Below are positions 12,389 through 15,897 of a DNA stretch of 15,897 bases, piece after piece. The notes beneath the pieces are model-generated. The model was not told where the DNA came from, did not search any database, and worked only from the letters and a program-made list of their open reading frames with translations. This DNA is from Trebonia sp. (lineage in GTDB: Bacteria > Actinomycetota > Actinomycetes > Streptosporangiales > Streptosporangiaceae). Position 1 is the first letter of the stretch. Each line of letters starts with the position of its first letter. The stretch covers positions 1 through 15,897 of the forward strand of contig JASHXJ010000523.1 of the NCBI GenBank assembly GCA_030043595.1, in the 5' to 3' direction. The position numbers and the translations under genes were made by a program.

Positions 12389-13021
12389 TTAGCACGTCCG
12401 TACCGCGACGAGGGCCTTGAGCAGCGCTCCCCAGCCGTACGCGATCTGGTAGGGCAGTGCTGACAGCGGCTGCGAGGCCGTGACGACGTAAACGTCGCCC
12501 GCGAAACACCGCTGCATCATGATGCGGGCGCGAGTGTCCTGCTCGGCCGTCGTCACCAGCACGACAGAATGCCACCCGTATTTCCTGGCCAGACGCCCGG
12601 CGTACTCGGCCTCACCGCGTGTGTTTCCCGGCACGGGATCAAAGCAGATCAGCCGCACGCCTGGCACTGGTGCCGGGCAGGGGCCGCCATAGCCATCGTG
12701 GCCTTGCGACACGACCAGGACGGAGGCCCGGCCTTCGCGGGCGAGTTTCACCGCCAGCGGCAGCCGATCGCCCGGGCCGGCCATCATGATGATCGCGTCG
12801 ACGCGGGCCGGCATGCCCTGCGCCGGCCAGACCAGCACCCGGGCCGTGACCGCCGCGCACGCGACGAAGAGCACGACGACGACCGCCAGCATCTTCCGCC
12901 AGGAGCGGGAGAACAACCGCCTGGCCGCCGACAGGAAGCCCGGGGAGGACCCGCTGCCCGCTGCGGCGACGGCGTCGTCGTCGTCCGCGCACCTTTCGCT
13001 GTCTTTAATGTCGCCATTCAC
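12389..13021 (-). CDS. YdcF/DUF218 family membrane protein
   Basis: The 210-residue protein has an acidic N-terminal tail and a single transmembrane helix (about 43-62). The DUF218 domain follows. Its signature pieces are DAIIMMAGPGDRLPLAVKLA (75-94), VVSQG (103-107), NTRGEAEYAGRLA (133-145) and TTAEQDTRARIMMQRCF (157-173). The fold is Rossmann-like and the family (YdcF, SanA, ElyC) is linked to envelope and peptidoglycan or exopolysaccharide processes, with no settled reaction. Most relatives have a Tyr-His before the RA pair of the last motif; here it is Gln-Asp. GTG 13021 lies 8 bp after the Wzz-like stop, with AGGG upstream, so the two genes are co-transcribed. The domain is expected outside the membrane. 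Confidence 0.83.
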   Translation of the reverse strand: MNGDIKDSERCADDDDAVAAAGSGSSPGFLSAARRLFSRSWRKMLAVVVVLFVACAAVTARVLVWPAQGMPARVDAIIMMAGPGDRLPLAVKLAREGRASVLVVSQGHDGYGGPCPAPVPGVRLICFDPVPGNTRGEAEYAGRLARKYGWHSVVLVTTAEQDTRARIMMQRCFAGDVYVVTASQPLSALPYQIAYGWGALLKALVAVRTC

Positions 13022-13029
13022 GAGTCGCC

Positions 13030-14637
13030 CTAGTAGATGCGCTCCGTCGGCAGGCCATTCCCGGCGGCGCTGCCCGAGGGAATGTCCGTCTCGGCCGCGG
13101 ATCCGTTCTCATGCGCGACTTCGAGCCCGAACACAGGCTGCCGCAGCAGCACGTCACCGATCTCGGGGTCAGGCTCAGCCTCGGACACCGGCCCGGCTGC
13201 GAGGCCGGGATCGGGGGCGAACCCGGACACGGGCTCACGATCGGGCTCAACCGGCGGCTCGTGCACGATCACGGGACCCGGCTCGGGCTCGATCACGGGG
13301 CCGGACGCGACCGGCGGCTGACTCGCAGGTCCCGACCCTGGCGACGGCGCGTCCGGCAGGCGCCCGGGCAGCTCAGGCCCGAGCACGCGGCGGACCCGCC
13401 TGGCCGGGCGCGGGAAGCGGCCGGTGGTCCGGTCTGCCGGGTCCGGGTCCGCGACGAGCAGGCCGGCGACTTCGCGGCCGTCGGCAGCCGCGGCTATCGC
13501 CAGCCTGGCCAGCCGATCGGGGGTCGCGACGCCGGCGGTGACGCCAAGTACGGTCACGGCTGTGGGCATCGTCCTGGGAATCTGCGGCGTCTTGCCTTCG
13601 GCGACCGCCACGACGACGACGAGCTGCGCGGCTGCCGGGACCGTGACGTTCACCGTGTCGGCGGCGACGGTCCGCAGATAGCCGGACCGCTTGGGCAACG
13701 CGTGCGGCGCGCCGCACGCGGTGTAGAGCGCCGCCGTCGCGCTGGTGTCCTGCTGCGGGCCGGCGACGAGGAGGGTCGCCAGCCCGAGCGACGCGCCGAA
13801 CGCCGCCAGCTGCGGGCCGAGGGCCATCGAGCGCGGATCGGTGGGCATGGACAGCACGGTGACCGATGAAGGGCCAGGGCTGCTCGCGGACGCCGCGGCG
13901 GTCGTTATCTCCTGCAGAGCCTGACGCAGCCGCCACGCCTCCACCGAACCGGGCTGGTAGCCGTCGAGCAGGCGTGTCCAGCCAGTCGCGTCAATGGGAT
14001 GGCCGACAGGGACCGCGGCGAGAACCGGAACGCCGATCGAGTTGGCGATGTCGTCGAGGTCGCTGAGCCTGCGCCCGCGGCGTCCGATGACGAGGGCCAC
14101 GAGGATGCCCGCCACCAGGCCGGCGAGCAGGCCGAGGCCAGCGTCCAGTGCGTCTTGCGCGGGCGCTTTCATCCCGGTCGCCGTGGTCGCCGACTCCAGC
14201 AGCTGCACCTGCATGCGCACGACCGGGGCGGCGGGGCTGTCGGCATACGCGATGTAGCTGTTCGCCACCGCGTTCGCGGCGCTCTCCGCCTGGGCGGCGG
14301 ACTTGCCCTTCGCGGTAATGGAAATGACACTTGACGTCACGGCTTGCGCGCTGACCTGCTTGTCCAGCGTCAGCATCGGCATCGGCGGCGAGATCCGCGG
14401 CAGCGCACGCGAAAGAACCGGTTCACTGCTGGCGATGACAGCTTCGGTCGCGGAGTTCGGCATGCCCGGCACGTCCTGCGGGAGCACGACGACCGCCTGG
14501 CTGCTCACCAGGGGAGGGTTCAGCACCGAGATCGCGGCGCCGGCGAGTGCGCCCACCACGGCCAGGGTGCAGACGAGTATCTTGTGCCGCCGCACAATCT
14601 GGACGACCTGCTGCGTGTTCAACGACTGCTGGCTCAT
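13030..14637 (-). CDS. Wzz-like polysaccharide chain-length/export protein with degenerate kinase domain
   Basis: The 535-residue protein has two membrane helices (about 19-39 and 165-185) flanking an extracytoplasmic part with TSSVISITAKGKSAAQAESAANAV-type sequence typical of Wzz/BY-kinase adaptors. These proteins set chain length and help export surface polysaccharide. A cytoplasmic domain follows (about 190-400) with the layout of a BY-kinase: strand VTVLSM (259-264), VVVVAVAEGKTPQ (340-352) and VTVLGVTAGVATPDRL (361-376). The expected P-loop is replaced by SMPTDPRSMALGPQ, without Gly-Lys-Ser/Thr, so ATP use is unlikely. The tail (about 420-535) is Pro/Glu-rich, with few tyrosines and one final Tyr535. 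The ATG overlaps the heparinase-like stop (ATGA), and GGAGG precedes it. Confidence 0.84.
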   Translation of the reverse strand: MSQQSLNTQQVVQIVRRHKILVCTLAVVGALAGAAISVLNPPLVSSQAVVVLPQDVPGMPNSATEAVIASSEPVLSRALPRISPPMPMLTLDKQVSAQAVTSSVISITAKGKSAAQAESAANAVANSYIAYADSPAAPVVRMQVQLLESATTATGMKAPAQDALDAGLGLLAGLVAGILVALVIGRRGRRLSDLDDIANSIGVPVLAAVPVGHPIDATGWTRLLDGYQPGSVEAWRLRQALQEITTAAASASSPGPSSVTVLSMPTDPRSMALGPQLAAFGASLGLATLLVAGPQQDTSATAALYTACGAPHALPKRSGYLRTVAADTVNVTVPAAAQLVVVVAVAEGKTPQIPRTMPTAVTVLGVTAGVATPDRLARLAIAAAADGREVAGLLVADPDPADRTTGRFPRPARRVRRVLGPELPGRLPDAPSPGSGPASQPPVASGPVIEPEPGPVIVHEPPVEPDREPVSGFAPDPGLAAGPVSEAEPDPEIGDVLLRQPVFGLEVAHENGSAAETDIPSGSAAGNGLPTERIY

Positions 14638-15897
14638 CTGCCCTCCGCGGGATCAGATCCGGAGTCAATGGAGACACTGGCGAATGCCAGGCGGGTGATT
14701 AGCGGGAGGTCGTGCCGCGGACGGCCGGTTCCGACGAGCGTGGCGGCCGGCTGCCGCCTGCCAAGCCCGGTCGAGTACCAGCCGAGGATCGGGGCGGTCT
14801 CCCCCTGGTGCAGGCTCCAGTCCAGCCCGCCGGGGAGCTCCATGCGTGCCGCGCCGGGCGCGGCGGCGTCAGGCCAGGTCAGTTCGGCGCGGGTCCCGTC
14901 CAGGCTGACCTGCACGAGCGGGCCGAAATGGAACGCCAGCCTGACCTCGTGTCCTTCGGTGTCAATGACGTCGGTGATGTCGATGGCGCGCAGGGCGGGG
15001 TCGAGCCGGACCGACCGCCGGTGCCGGGTCTTCGGGGTAAGCGTGGTGTAGCCGTCGTGTTCCGCGGCCCAGTTCAGGTCCGGATCCTGGACGCGGATCT
15101 GCCGGGTTCGCGCGTGCCGCAGCCACATGAAGGGACCGCCCTCAAGGGACTGGCTGCGCCCGGCGATCTCCGCCGTGTTGTGCGCGATCGTCGACCGGAA
15201 GTAGGAGCGCCACTCCGGTTCGCCGTGATAGCAGTAGGTGCCGGGGTCGGCGAGGATGTCGGCACCGCCGTAGCGCACCTCCACCGAGAGCGCGTCGGCG
15301 TGCGCGTGCGCGGCAATGGAAAGGAACCCGTGCGGTCCCCCGTCACAGCGGCACCATATCTCTGGGGAGCCGGCCGGGTGCGTTCGGAGGATTGCTATTC
15401 CAGCATCCCGGAACCGGGACGGGCGCTGGGCGGGCCTTCCTGGCACCTCGCGTCGGCTGCCCGCCAGTGCGCCAGCCAGCGTGCTGCCCGCGTCCGGTAC
15501 AGTCTGCGGCCACCAGTCGAGGCGGCCCAGTACGGCATCGCCGAGCGCGAGCAGCAGTGGCCACTGATTCTCGGCGGGCGCGTCGAGGAGGATCGCGCGG
15601 CTGTCGTCGGCGTCGCCCTGCCGCGGCGCCCGCGAAGTGTCATCGAGCAGCGCCGCGCCGCTATCGGCCAGCGCGGCCAGTCGCTCCCAGGTGGCATCGG
15701 AAACGGGATGGCCGGCGGCGGTCGCCTCCGCCGCCCCGAGGAGCCCGAGCGCGGCCACGAAGCAGTGGTAGTCCGTGGCGAGCTCCCGGTCGATGCCGGA
15801 CGGAAAGGTGTTGCGGGTGAGTTCTTTCTCCAGCAGGGCCGCCGCGTCACGACGCCAGTGGCTGCTGTCCGGGAACCAGGGGAAGGCGCAGCTTCCG
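14634..15897 (-). CDS. Heparinase II/III-like protein, C-terminal part (cut by window edge)
   Basis: The frame is open from the window end to TGA at 14634, giving 420 visible residues; the true start lies outside. The N-terminal visible part (RNTFPSGIDRELATDYHCF and on) is the alpha-toroid portion. The beta-sandwich portion contains AAHAHADALSVEV, with the His-x-His-x-Asp metal-site pattern, then DPGTYCYHG and STIAHNTAEI. These are signature stretches of the Hepar_II_III superfamily. Members cleave uronic acid-containing polysaccharides by beta-elimination, and homologues are frequent in exopolysaccharide gene clusters. The substrate is unknown. No signal peptide can be judged because the N-terminus is missing. 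A GTG at 15758 is internal, not the start. It is translationally coupled to the Wzz-like gene by a 4-bp overlap. Confidence 0.85.
   Translation of the reverse strand, partial: GSCAFPWFPDSSHWRRDAAALLEKELTRNTFPSGIDRELATDYHCFVAALGLLGAAEATAAGHPVSDATWERLAALADSGAALLDDTSRAPRQGDADDSRAILLDAPAENQWPLLLALGDAVLGRLDWWPQTVPDAGSTLAGALAGSRREVPGRPAQRPSRFRDAGIAILRTHPAGSPEIWCRCDGGPHGFLSIAAHAHADALSVEVRYGGADILADPGTYCYHGEPEWRSYFRSTIAHNTAEIAGRSQSLEGGPFMWLRHARTRQIRVQDPDLNWAAEHDGYTTLTPKTRHRRSVRLDPALRAIDITDVIDTEGHEVRLAFHFGPLVQVSLDGTRAELTWPDAAAPGAARMELPGGLDWSLHQGETAPILGWYSTGLGRRQPAATLVGTGRPRHDLPLITRLAFASVSIDSGSDPAEGR

Noticed and set aside
12786..13869. Plus-strand open frames of about 250 residues
   Set aside because: Antisense to the YdcF-like and Wzz-like genes. 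Extreme Arg/Ala content is typical of reverse-strand artefacts.
1..15897. CRISPR array, transposase, integrase or phage genes
   Set aside because: No regularly spaced direct repeats and no protein with transposase or recombinase motifs were seen on either strand.

Overview
The window is GC-rich throughout, uses GTG starts freely, and packs genes with many 1-4 bp stop/start overlaps. Gene content and order (cbs-metB beside a divergent thiolase; eno-ftsB-DUF501-ppx) match Actinomycetota. The cbs/metB/thiolase grouping resembles the Mycobacterium tuberculosis fadA3-cbs-metB region, but the genus cannot be fixed from sequence alone.

Layout. Positions 1-1579 (minus) hold cystathionine beta-synthase overlapping a metB cut by the window edge: the transsulfuration/methionine-cysteine branch. 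A 93-bp divergent spacer leads to a plus-strand acetyl-CoA acetyltransferase (1673-2893) and a small DUF4287-like gene (3031-3264). Positions 3265-3998 hold no convincing protein gene. They contain several GC hairpins and one minus-strand tRNA-like gene (3521-3595) with odd features. From 8008 down to 3999 runs a tightly coupled minus-strand housekeeping operon: eno, ftsB/divIC-like, DUF501, ppx/gppA, and a family 5 uracil-DNA glycosylase.

From 8112 to the right edge the content changes to an accessory, probably surface-glycan or exopolysaccharide, locus. On the minus strand are an ATP-grasp ligase (COG3919-like) and a flavin-dependent oxidoreductase. A divergent control region (10656-10923) carries a perfect 14-bp palindrome, a -10-like element, two hairpins and a tiny leader ORF. 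On the plus strand are a SAM methyltransferase and an RmlC-like sugar epimerase. Converging on them from the right are a heparinase II/III-like protein (cut by the edge), a Wzz-like chain-length protein whose kinase-like domain has lost its P-loop, and a YdcF/DUF218 membrane protein.

The most unusual points are: the tRNA-like gene with a UAA anticodon but no long variable arm and C at position 33; the single noticed TTA codon, which lies in the ATP-grasp gene; the ligase/flavoprotein pair; the degenerate Wzz kinase domain; the layered control region before the methyltransferase; and a cluster of G/C homopolymer hairpins inside the start of ftsB.
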